Origin: Medicago truncatula
Lineage: Eukaryota > Streptophyta > Magnoliopsida > Fabales > Fabaceae
Reading direction: 5' to 3'
NCBI RefSeq assembly: GCF_003473485.1
Contig: NC_053044.1
Coordinates: 34,104,091-34,168,090, forward strand
Length of the DNA stretch: 64,000 nucleotides
Each line of letters opens with the position of its first letter. Position 1 is the first letter of the stretch. The translations under genes and the position numbers were made by a program. The notes under the pieces were generated by a model. It was not told the DNA's origin. It was given only the letters and a program-made list of their open reading frames with translations, and made no database searches. This document shows positions 1-11,200 of this stretch, one piece after another.

Positions 1-580
1 CACAATTATTCAATCTTTTATATTTATTTTTTAAAATAAAGTTTATGTGAGTTGAATTTTAAGGGTTTGATCATCATAAGAGTAAAAAATAGATGATACA
101 GATTTTATGATCTTCTGCAATGTAAAGCATGACTTTTTGTTTGCTTTGAATGTAATGTAACTTTTCTATGGATAAGCACTCACCAACCATCTCCATAATT
201 TTCATATACAATGACACTCAAATCTTACCTATTCACTTTTGGCCAAGACAATGCAGAAAACCAAGCCTGTAAGGCTTGGTCCCCAAGCCATGCATAATGT
301 AACAACTACATAGTCACCAAAGTGAACATAGTCTAATAAGTTTTTTCATGTAACAAAATGTTCAGATGTTTTTTGTTTAATCATATATTTATTTTTTGGT
401 GAAAATCAAGACAATTTGATTATTGATATAATGATTTCATATACTGCAGAATGGTGTCCAGTTTTAAATACAGTTTCATTATTTTGAGAGTATGTTATTT
501 GAACACCAAAATGCTTCTCTTTGGTACGTTGGAAATGCATTGTGTTTAACTTGCAAATAATCCTCAATTTATGAATGCAG

Positions 581-704
581 GAATCTGTTTATGGATGGGA
601 AGAACTCAGCAACATTAACTGCTATCTTTTCATTTTTTGCAGTAGCTTATGTGATTAGGCTCGACAGAGTATACATGTACAAGTACAACAAAACAAGGCA
701 TTAA
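581..704 (+). CDS. Candidate last exon of an unidentified membrane protein gene
   Basis: Just after a good 3' splice site (atgaatgcag) there is an open frame of 40 codons ending in TAA at 702-704. It contains a hydrophobic run (ATLTAIFSFFAVAYVI) followed by a basic, tyrosine-rich tail (RLDRVYMYKYNKTRH). This is what the C-terminal exon of a small membrane protein would look like, tail-to-tail with the SDIR1 copy and ending about 170 bp from its stop. The matching part of copy 2, near 7890-7940, has an in-frame stop and looks dead. Earlier exons would lie before position 1. I do not recognise the family, and chance remains possible. Confidence 0.35.
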
Positions 705-876
705 AATTAGTTTGTACTTGATGTTTGGTTTTACATAACATCTATAGTTGTTAGACAGAATTCAACTACTCCTCAAATCCCTACGTCGGGGTAATTACAA
801 GAATACATGTCATAAGCAACAAACTTTGATACATTACGAGTGAGTTTCAATCATAATTAAAAATTAGACGAGGTAC

Positions 877-2337
877 TCAAACCATGTCCGCAATATCATT
901 ATGTCCACTGTCATTCCACCCAGATCCTGCTCGAAATTTGCAGACAGGGCAAGTCCCTTGTTGCCGCAACCAGGGATCAATGCAGCTAGCGTGAAACTTC
1001 AAGATAAAAACAAATGAACAGAATCAGTAGCACATTGATATAAAATAAAATTATAAACACAGGATCAACCATGAGGTTTTTATATACTTCTTAGAATTGG
1101 TTGACTTCTTAATGTAACAAGATTTACTTCACTTAAAACTGAAATGTTGATCTAATGTGGATGAATATATCTACACAACTTTTTTTGGGGAAGGAAAAAA
1201 TTAGAATAGGCCACTAGGGGAGGCACGCCCCATGCAAGGAAAGATATGAAAACAAATTTGAAGAACATGAATGTTTCAAACATACTTAACTACTAAAATC
1301 AGTATCTAGAATTTAAATGGGGAGAAAATATTCTTTCCATATGAAAAAAATAGTGATCAGGTGCCTTTTCAATAGATAAACTCAAGCTCATGATGGAACA
1401 TCCGAAGAAAAATACTACTCAAAACAAGGGCCGTGCTATAAAAAAAGTCAATCGCTACGCTTCATATCCAATTTCAACTATAGACAAAATTTTATAGGAT
1501 TTTAACTAACTTTTGTTCTTGGCAGCAGGAAATGCAGATTAAAACTTGATACTAGAAAGCCTGCTTTACTTTCTCATTAACTTCAAAGTGACTATTGTTT
1601 TTAGTGTGTGTGGCACACGAGAGCATGTGCATACGTCCACCCTTTGTAAACCCTATGGTAGATGCCAACGCTCCAGATTTCTTCTCACATAATCAGTCTC
1701 AGAATGTGTGCCAATACACACTTTGACTCCTTGTATATATTAGTGACTTAGATGAACATTAGCAGATATGATTCAGTTGAACTGGCACAATATATCATTA
1801 AACAAATAAGAAACAAACTAATTGTTAAAAGGTTACAACTCTAAGCAATGAAACAGACCTGATGCAGGAAGGGCAAGCTACGAAGTACATCTCCAACATT
1901 AACTTGCTCCAAGCATACACTGCAAGTGAGCTCATCACCAGAGGCTTTTGAGTTTCCAACCGCATTTGAATTATCCTGTTTCTTCTGCCAGAAACGAATC
2001 ATGAAAACCTGCCACTCCACAGTAAATGAAAAGATTGTAATTTGACAGTAAAGAAAATAAATAATGCTGTATGCTCGTCTGATCATTCTGTTATTTAACT
2101 CCCATATGGGAACATCAAGTGATGGAAAATACTCAAGACTTAATACAATGAACATAGCCACAATGATCTATATAAATGATAAAATGACATGCAAGAATCA
2201 GCAAAGTTATCATGAGATGCAATGGAAATCACTTGTTTAGGCCAAATGGAGCGGAGACATAGAAAAAAATAAACAATGATGTAGGTGATACCTCAGAAGA
2301 AGTGGAAGGCGATGCTTGTTACATTGAGGAACTACTA
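877..2337 (-). pseudogene. SDIR1 partial duplicate (exons 6-8 only), broken
   Basis: Three minus-strand segments match SDIR1 exons 6, 7 and 8 of the intact gene at 8207-12752: 2292-2337, 1859-1984 and 877-996, with the same lengths (46, 126, 120 bp) and kept GT-AG borders. The RING reads CSVC...LPFLHQ | [19 protein letters not shown]. Two changes argue against function. Exon 6 has an in-frame TAA soon after its SSSM codons, where the intact gene has CAA. The third zinc-ligand cysteine of the RING-H2 finger (LPCLHQ) is phenylalanine. Exons 1-5, which encode the membrane segments, are absent. It could still be transcribed but cannot make a normal ligase. Confidence 0.88.
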
Positions 2338-2730
2338 CTGTAAGCCAACATGGCTTCATTGAATTCTCTAAAAAATACATTGCATGCATAAGTTTAAATA
2401 ATTTAATTGAATTTAGTGGATTAAACTTAGGTAAATTATATTATGCTATATAAAATAAAAGCTTCGGTAAATTATGTTTTAGGGTTCTAGTTAAGAGTAC
2501 TTTAAACCATATCTAGTTGCTCGATCATAGAGAAATTTTAAACTGCTAAGAAGAACAAGGTCGAAAAAATCACGAGATTCATGGTACAAAATCTAAATGG
2601 ACTAATAAATTGATCAGAATCAGAAAATCACAATGAACAGTCATGAGAATGAGAGATTGGACAATATTACAATGACTGATAAAAGTTAACCTTAATAAAG
2701 AAAGAATAAAAGAAAAAGGATCACTAGTAA

Positions 2731-3250
2731 GTGCACGAGAGAGAAACAAACACACCAACCAAGAGAAGCTTGATTAGAGAAAATCAACAGGAAAGCATCC
2801 TTGGAGTTGTTACTATTGTACATAATAACAGATGCATGATTGCTGCAAATTTCAGCTTCCACGAATGCACCAAACACAACAAGATTGATTGTCATTTGGT
2901 GCGTGAGAAACTCCTTGCACACCTCTTTCGTGCATATTGCATAGGATGTGGGACAATAGATAAATTTGTTTCACAGTTAATTTAGTTACTCTATAATTCT
3001 GTTAATTAGTTGTTGTATCTACAACTTACTTAAGTTAGTTAATTAGTTTTCTATTTCTTCATTTTTATTGTTCCTTTCATGTAAATCCCTATGATCCATA
3101 CTTACATTATGAATCCATTGTCTATAGATGTAGATGAAACCAACACTATATAGTTCATTTTCAATTTTCCATTCAACTTGGGAATTGTTTTGATTGAAAA
3201 TTAAGGAATGACGACAAATCCACAAAGGTTCCCCCACCACCTCTCTTTAG
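2731..3250 (+). mobile_element. Ty1/copia retrotransposon fossil (RNase H end, perhaps with LTR remnant)
   Basis: An 84-codon frame at 2731-2985 contains the typical copia RNase H C-terminal signature (HECTKHNKIDCHLVREKL; families usually read H-x-R-T-K-H-I-E-x-D-C-H-x-V-R). It is followed by an AT-rich stretch with repeated TTAGTTA motifs that may be LTR sequence. Only the very end of pol is visible, so the element is a heavily truncated, broken fossil. Age cannot be estimated because no LTR pair is present. Confidence 0.7.
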
Positions 3251-3520
3251 AATCCCCCCTGCCTCATTGTGTATTTTTTTTCTGTCAAAGTGAGAAAAAA
3301 AATATGAAATTTCCTTTGTCAACACCACCAAGGTTTGAAGACACACAACATTCTTAATTCCTCTCTTTGGACTTTTTCAAAGACAAGTAAAATAAAACAT
3401 CACTTCCAGAATCATTAAGCAAATAAAAAAACAAAATACAAGATTAATAAAGCATGTCAATAAACCATTGACCAAAATAAAGCATGCCAACCACACATGC
3501 ATACAAGGTTACTAAGAAAT

Positions 3521-6429
3521 TTAAACAAAATTACATTGCATAGAAACAAAAGACCAAGCTGTACAATGTCTTCCACAAAAATGTTTGATCTGATTACGCA
3601 ACCTTTCCCCCAAGTTTCCATTGAAATCTAGATTATAACATCCTATAATGTCGAGAGATTCAAGAAGAGGGCATCCATCAAGAATAGCAAGCAACCCAAC
3701 TTCACTGAGAGGGTTTCCATGAATATCAAGATGGCGTAGCCCAGGCATTGTTTTTGCAATAATAAATGCCTCATCATCACACTTGAAGCGGCCTCTATAC
3801 GACGCCCCGTTAAATGTTAGCGATCTCAAAAGAGGACAACTTTGACCAATAACTTCAAGAGATTTCCCAGATTGGATGCCATATGAAATGTTAATCTCCT
3901 CTAACAGGGGAAACTTCTTTGCAACTTTGCACCAACCTTCATTTGAAACTCTACTGCATGAATCAAGTCATATGCACCTTAAATTACTTTCCCTGTAAAA
4001 TATATGATGAAAGGACAACTTAAAAAATATGATACATTCATAAAATACCGGGCCCTAAATACTTAAAAATACTAACATTGATGCATTCATAACATATATG
4101 GCACTAAGCACATAACATGCAAATATACCCAATTCCACATTTCACACGTGCAAAAAATTTGTTGAATTGTCTTGTCTGGCCAAGTTTTTTTTTTTTTTTT
4201 GAAACAACAGAGAAGAGTTCCAATTCGAAATAAGAGTACAAAGAATACTCAATACATATACAACACAACAGCTATAATTATGAAGAATCAAACAAAATCA
4301 AAGGACCCCCAATATTTGATTAAGATCTAGGTTATGGGCACTTAGGATCAAGGTAGTTAAAATCGTGATTTTACGCAACACTAACGGTAAGATTATACAA
4401 AATTCATAAACCTCCATGACTGTTGTGAACCAAATCTAACTTATGAGGCCAAAACAACAACAAACTCAAACACAACAATCACATCTCAACAAAACAGGTT
4501 CTTTGTTTACTGGGTTCTTTGATTTTCTGAATTATTTCATTCTCTCCATTTTTATCTCATCTGCAAATTAAAACCCACACCCATATCAAATTTGCTTTTA
4601 ATTTTCAGCAAGTTTCAAAGTCCAAATTGATGCATTTGTAAAAAATGGATTCTTTGTTTACCGGGTAATCTTTGTGCTCTATTTATTTGATTTGGTTGAT
4701 TCCGCATGAATCCAAATTGATGCAGGATCTATGGATGCTTTATTTCTTGCTCTATTAGCAATAGAAAGATCAATTATAACATTGTTTTTTAATTGAGAAT
4801 TAGGAAAGTTGTTGTTAGATGGGGAAGATGACCCTTGAGGATTGCTGTCTTGCTGTATGAAAGCCGAAAAAGTGAAATCAATAGTAAAAAAAAAAATATG
4901 ATTGTGTGAGTTTAGAACCGGTAGCCAAAAAAAAGTTTAAAACACTTATGACATGGCCCAATCTAAGAGAGGGTGGCTGAGGGAGAGTGTTGGACAGAAA
5001 ACCTTAAATCACACTTGAAATGCTTATGTAAATTTAAATTCTTAAGCATAGCTCACTTAAAAACATAGTTGCATAACACTTACCTAATTAAAATTGGAAG
5101 TACTTATGTAATTGTAACTCTAACACTCACATAACAACAACATAACACTTGAAATACTTGTATGATTCAAACGTTAAATCAAACTAGCAAGTCTCAAACA
5201 AAACAACAACTAAAGTTGTCTTCGGTAGTTCCAGCACCGCGACCATAATCGTAGAATCATTTCAAAGATCAGTAGATTATACATGGTTCCACCAAAATAA
5301 GATTTTGTGTATACTCATAATCACTGAGAACAAGTATAATCGCAAAAATGTAAGATTTTACGCTCAAATCGAGATTTTAACTACAATGATTACGATGCAA
5401 TTCACAGGATCTTCACATCATTCGTAGAAGAGATAGTGGTCATTGACCACTGGTAAAGCTATTAACAACTAAAAGAAACCCAAACATTCGATTAAAAGCC
5501 AAGACCTGAAACCCAAACATTCCATTAAAACCTAAGACCTTAGAATGAAATCCATAGGTTACACATAATTCATAGAAGAGATAGAGGCCAAGCTATTGAC
5601 AACTAGAAAACACACATAAACGGAGGCATTGCACAACATTTTCAATGACTTAGAAAATATAAAAAATTGAATATGGCAAAATGCATATCAAAATACCAAT
5701 AACTAAAAAATAAATCTTAAGCAGCAAGAAATAGAACTCCCTTTGGTCCCTATTATAAGAAAAAATTAAATGAATAACTGAAGTATTTGGTCGATAATCC
5801 AAGTACAAATGTCATTAAATGAATCTAAAAAGTGAATTTGTTCAACCCGAGAGACTATAAAACAAGAGGCTGCTTATATATACTAGACAAATAAAAATTG
5901 AAACATGGTTACCAGTTAAAAATTGTAGCACAAGAATAAATATTAAAACATGAAAAGAAACAAACATCGCTTCTCATAATCCCCTTTGCACAGAAACAAA
6001 CGACCTATTAAATAATGATACTCACAAAATAGAAGAGAGAATAGGAAAGTAAAATGGGTATTACCTATCAGCAATGTATTGGAGAAGATCATCAGTACCA
6101 AATCCATAGATATCAATCTTTTCTAAATGACCAGAACTTAGGTCAACAGCATATTGACAAAGATTGACCAAACGGTTAAGATATGGAGTCCCACGATTTG
6201 CAAATTGGAAGTAAAGATGAGATCTTCCCATGTGAATCTTGCGCCACATGAAAGGATCTTTGCAAATATTCCACCAATAAGGACACACATAGCGTGCCTT
6301 TGTGAGAATGTTTGATGTAACATCTCTTGGAAGTTCAAGCCAGTTAGGTTTTGCTCTTGCTGTTGTGCTCTCAAGTTTTGGTTTCTTAGTCGGACACGAA
6401 AAAGACATCTTGTGTATTTTGAAGTTCAA
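3521..6429 (-). pseudogene. F-box/LRR gene (SKIP19/FBL-like), decayed
   Basis: Exon 1 (6065-6429) encodes a basic start, then an F-box beginning NWLELPRDVTSNIL and continuing KARYVCPYWWNICKDPFMWR. Compared with the usual F-box a short piece between these halves (about RLGTVEIL) is missing. Exon 2 (3521-3992) encodes leucine-rich repeats (FPLLEEINISYG, MPGLRHLDIHGNPLS, CPLLESLDIIGCYNL) and ends in TAA. The splice sites are sound and join in phase (ADR-ESNLRC), with an intron of about 2.07 kb. A TGA lies in exon 2 where relatives have CGA (CI*LDSCSRVSNEGW). In the intact family these proteins are substrate adaptors of SCF ubiquitin ligases. The stop plus the F-box deletion make a pseudogene most likely, though a short F-box-only product is possible. 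Confidence 0.75.
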
Positions 6430-6787
6430 AGAGCAATATTCCTACCCTTGAGTTAAGCTCACGCGGATAATTAATCTTTTACTTTGTCTCTCCTTAATCT
6501 TTATTATAAGCAACATTGACTAATTTCACAATCTAAGAAAAGTTGTTGGTATATTTAATTTGACTTTCATATTTCAATACAAGTCAGTAGTGTTAATTAG
6601 AAGTATGTGGCTCATAATAATGTATGTGGCTCATAATATGAACTACATCCATCATTAAATAAATGAACCTAAAAAGTAAATTTTGTTTATATTTTAAAAC
6701 TGATGAGTAAGTACAAAAAGAACAAAAATGTATCTAGTAGTTTCAGCAGGGTTTATATCTAGATAATATTTTTTTTTTTAAAGGGAT

Positions 6788-6956
6788 GAATGCTAGCAAC
6801 ACTCACTTTTGAGCACTCTCTAACACTCACTCTTTTATTGAATAAAATTAATGTATGTTTCACCACTTTGTGTGAGTTCAATTTTCAAAATGTATTTAAA
6901 CCAATAAGAGAGTAAGTGTTAGAGATGGTGCTCAAAAAAGAGTGTTGCTGACATTC
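6788..6956. mobile_element. MULE-like MITE, diverged
   Basis: Inverted ends read GAATGCTAGCAACACTC at the left and GAATGTCAGCAACACTC on the other strand at the right. The arms continue imperfectly for about 50 bp (TTTTGAGCAC, CTCTAACACT, TTATTG) around an AT-rich middle. The ends resemble those of the 818-bp MULE at 8627-9444. No clean target duplication is visible. Confidence 0.6.
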
Positions 6957-8003
6957 TTCTTTCAAAAGAGACTTATAATTAAGGATGGTAATTGTGTATT
7001 CTCATTGTAAAAAATAAAAGTGAGAGTAGACTATAATGACTTACAAGACCTCTGACCTAGCATTTTCGAGCCCCATGCCAAACCATATCTTTTTAGAAAA
7101 TGTTCCCGCGTTGAAGATTCTAAGAAACACCATGAAAATACTAAAATAACCTCAACTGCTGATGTGGGGTTAAATTTGTCATCGCATGATATTTTTTAGC
7201 TTTATTTGTATTGTAAACAACATTGTTCAATTTTCATCTTTTTATATTAAAAAATGAACAGGTCAGACTATAAGCCATGAAAAAATAATTTACTACTACT
7301 TAGTTTAGTGAATATAAATGATATGTTCAATTACTATTATTATATTTAATTTTATACTTTGTTTTTAATCCATAGGTTTACCAACCTTTTCAGTAATTTA
7401 AAGATATTGACCTGCACAAAATTTTGACATTTAATTGTTCTAATAAAATAAAATTTAAATAGGATGTTATATAAACAAATTTCTAGACCTATGCTTATCT
7501 TAAAAATTGACCTATGACAATTAATAAATCAAACTCACGTCAAACATTTGAAAAACAGATCAGGCGCAGACATTACAAAACCTAACCCAGCTTTTTCACA
7601 CTTCTAATATAAATATGCTCTTCTGCAATGTAAACCACATAAATTAGATGATAGATTTTATGCTCTTCCGCAATGCAAACCATGATCTTTTGTTTGCTTT
7701 GGATGCAATGTAACTTTTCTATTGAGCAATATGATGTCTTGTGAAGAAAAATAGGGAGCTGAAAAACAGAGTTGCTGCTGCTACCAAAGAGAAGGGAGAA
7801 GAAGCAATTGTTATGGCACATGTGCAGGCAAAATTAGAAGCCAAGAAGGGTCAAGGGAAAAGGTAAAACTAAAGCAAACTTAGGACTCACTAACAGAGTA
7901 TAAATGTACAACAGTACAAGGCCTTAAAATTAAGTTTGTACTTGCTGTTTGGTTTTACATAGCGAACCAACAAACTTGGTAATCTATAGGAAACAAAATG
8001 TAT

Positions 8004-8055
8004 AACATCTATAGTTGTTTTTTTTTTTTTTTTGAGAGGAACATCTATAGTTGTT
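8004..8055 (-). repeat. Micro-insertion: 20 bp poly(T)GAGAGG in a 16-bp direct repeat
   Basis: AACATCTATAGTTGTT at 8004-8019 is repeated exactly at 8040-8055 and flanks 14 T plus GAGAGG. The duplicate locus at 735-755 has the target sequence once without the insert, so this is an insertion made after the duplication, or lost from copy 1. Confidence 0.9.
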
Positions 8056-8206
8056 AGACGGTATTCTTCTATTTCTCAAATCCCTACGTCAGGGTAATTA
8101 CAAGAAAACAAGTCATAAGCTACAAACTTTGATACATGACGAGTGAGTTTCAGTCATAATAGATTATTATGATCACAAAATCATAATTAAAAATTAGACG
8201 AGGTAC

Positions 8207-11200
8207 TCAAACCATGTCCGCAATATCATTATGTCCACTGTCATTCCACCCAGATCCTGCTCGAAATTTGCAGACAGGGCAAGTCCCCTGTTGCCGCAGC
8301 CAGGGATCAATGCAACTAGCGTGAAACTACAAGATAAAAACAAATAAACAGCATCAGTAGCACATTGAGATAAATTATCGACAAAGTATCAACCATGAGG
8401 TTTTTTTATACTTAGAATTGCTTGACTGCTTAATGCAACAGTCAACATTGTTAATAAGCATGGCCGCACAAATATTTACTTCACTTAAAACTGAAATGTT
8501 GATTTAACGTGGCTGAAAATATCTACACATCTTTTTTAGGCAAGGAAAAAACTAGATTAGGGGAGGCACACACCATGCAAGGTCAGGTATCTACACAACT
8601 TTGAAGAACATAAATGTTTTAAATATGAGAAATGCTAGGGTCACACTCCCTAACACACTCTTTAACACACTCCAATAAAAATTAGCCACATCACCACTTC
8701 TTTTTATGCATTTAACCTGCCACCGGTTCCACAGGTTTAAGGAAAAAGCATTATCTTTTGTCCACCTTCTTCCACCAGTGTCTTTTATTTTGCAGAGAAA
8801 GAGACTACCATGGAAACCCTTGTCGACGATGGTGGTGCCAGAAACATCAACAAGATCATCCTCCTTGAAAGTTAACGGCACCGACCTAAGAAGACCACTA
8901 AAATGTCATCATCCCCAATTCGACATCCAAGATTCCAATACTTGTTTCCTCGCTCACCATCACCAGATTCAACATGATTCTCTTTTCTTTCTTTATTTCA
9001 TTTTGCAATTACACAAATTGAGAGGAGGGGTGGTTGTTAGAAATTGAATTAGAACTGTTGGAGAAGGGAACTGAAATTGAGAACAAGAATGGGGAGAAAT
9101 GGAACTATGATAAAAAATAGATTGCTGCTTTCACCCAATTCACTAGCAGAAGGAAAAAAATTGTTGCTTTCTTTGCCAAATCTCACGACAGTGTTGCAAT
9201 TAATTTTTTTTTTTTATAACACTGTATAAACTTTTGCCAAACTGAAAGACATCATGAATAGATCTAGAAAGTACAATGGAGTTTGACGTGATGTGATAGA
9301 GTTGCTGTTAATGTTTTTATTTTATTTAAAAAAGACAAAAACAATGTGTTATATTGCAACAGGTACAACCGGTTACTAGGTAAAGGGAAAAAGAAATGGA
9401 ATGAAGTGGCATAATATGATTGGAGTGTGTCCCTAGCATTTCTCTTTAAATATACTAAACTACTAAAATCAGTTTCTAGATTCTAAACGGGAGAAATCAT
9501 TCATTCCATAGGAACAAAAAAAATAGTGTTCAGGTGCAGTTTCAATAGGTAAACTCAAGCTCATGATGGAATGGAACATCCAAAGTAAAATGCTTTTCAA
9601 AACAAGGGCAATGCTACAAAAAAGGTCAATAGCTAAGTTTGCACAACCAATTTCAACTACAGATAAAATTTTATAGGATTTGAACTACACTTTTGTTTTT
9701 CACAGCAGAAAATGAACATTAAAAAATTTAATATTAAAAAGCCTGTTTTCGTTCTCATTAAGTTAAGTGACTATTGTTTTTAGTGAGTGTGCGAGAGAGA
9801 GCATGTGCATACATCCACCCTTTGTAAACCCTATGTTAGATGCCAACCCTCCAGATTTCTTCTCACATAATCAGTATCAGAATGTGTGCCAATACACACA
9901 AAGAATACATGCTTTAACTTCTTGTATATATAAGTGATTTAGATGAACATTAGCAGAGATGATTCAGTTGAACTAGCACAGTATATCATTAAACAAATAA
10001 GAAACAAACTATTTGTTAAAAAGTTACAACTCTAAGCAATGAAACAGACCTGATGCAGGCAGGGCAAGCTACGAAGTACATCTCCAACATTAACTTGCTC
10101 CAAGCATACACTGCAAGTGAGCTCATCATCAGAGGCCTTTGAGTTTCCAACCGCATTTAAATTATCCTGTGTCTTCTGCCACAAACGAAAAGAAATGAAT
10201 CATGAAAACCTGCCACTCCACACTAAATGAAAAGATTGTAATTTGACAGTAAAGAAAATAAATAATGTTGTATACTCGTTTATTTAACTCCGATATGGGA
10301 ACATCAAGTGGTCGAAAATCCCCAAGACTTAATACAATGAACAGAGCCACAATAATCTATATAAATGATAAAATGACATCCAAGAAAATAATAGAATGGC
10401 ATATTTTCCGAGTCTACAAGCCCAACACCAATAAATGTGCTATTTATTTTAAAATCATCACACAAAAAAACCATTTACAGATTATAAGCACTTCCCTGTA
10501 CCGCCAGGGATATTACGCGGGGAAACCACAGTAAAAAGTAATAACATGCATAAAACCACATCCTCAAAGAATCAGCAAAGTTATCTTGAGATGCAATGTA
10601 ATTCACTTGTCTAGACAAAATGGAGGGGAAACACAGAGATAAAGAAAGAAAAGAGAAAATAGAAAAAAAGATGTAGATGATACCTCAGCAGAAGTGGAAG
10701 GTGTTGCTTGTTGCATTGAGGAACTACTTCTGTAAGCAAAAACAGCTTGTCAAATAATCAGTAATATAATTTTTTTTAGGGCATGTGGACTCCATAAATT
10801 TGTAAATATAGCAACATTATCTATGTGTGTCTGTGTGAGGGCAGATTGGTTTATGTAATACTTGAATATCCTACACTATTAATAACCTTGAATCTAAACC
10901 CATAAAAAATGTATCATGCATTTTATTTATCCAACTGTTAAATTATAACTACCCATTGTCTTTATTATTAGCATCAAATATTGTAAAAATTTAACAATAA
11001 CTCTGAATATATTCAAATGGGTTCTTATTTTCATATATTTTTAGAAAGTATACGTAGCATTAATCTTGACACACACACAGAGATTGTGTATGGATTGGCT
11101 TATGAACATCTATTTTGGCTAATCTACTAATATAAGCACTTGTTTGACTGTTTAGGAGAGCTTATGATTATGACTATAAGTTGTTTTTAGCTTATTCCAA

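Larger units (their letters stand above)
90..2345. repeat. Segmental duplication, copy 1 (3' half of SDIR1 and its downstream flank)
   Basis: This block aligns, with gaps, to about 7640-10740: the same order of a downstream spacer, a short plus-strand exon remnant, the last RING exon, a long intron and two more exons. Most stretches differ by scattered substitutions and small indels. Copy 1 lacks an 818-bp MULE, a 20-bp poly(T) insertion and a segment of about 185 bp that are present in copy 2. It ends just upstream of SDIR1 exon 6, so exons 1-5 were never included or have been lost. The edges are approximate because I aligned by eye. Confidence 0.8.
7640..10740. repeat. Segmental duplication, copy 2 (with the intact SDIR1)
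   Basis: Partner of 90-2345. It contains SDIR1 exons 6-8 and the downstream flank. It is longer because of an 818-bp MULE, a 20-bp poly(T) insertion, about 185 bp at 10381-10565 and other small gaps. A short plus-strand frame at 7742-7866 (KNRELKNRVAAATKEKGEE...KKGQGKR, then TAA) is present here but not in copy 1; I do not recognise it. Confidence 0.8.
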
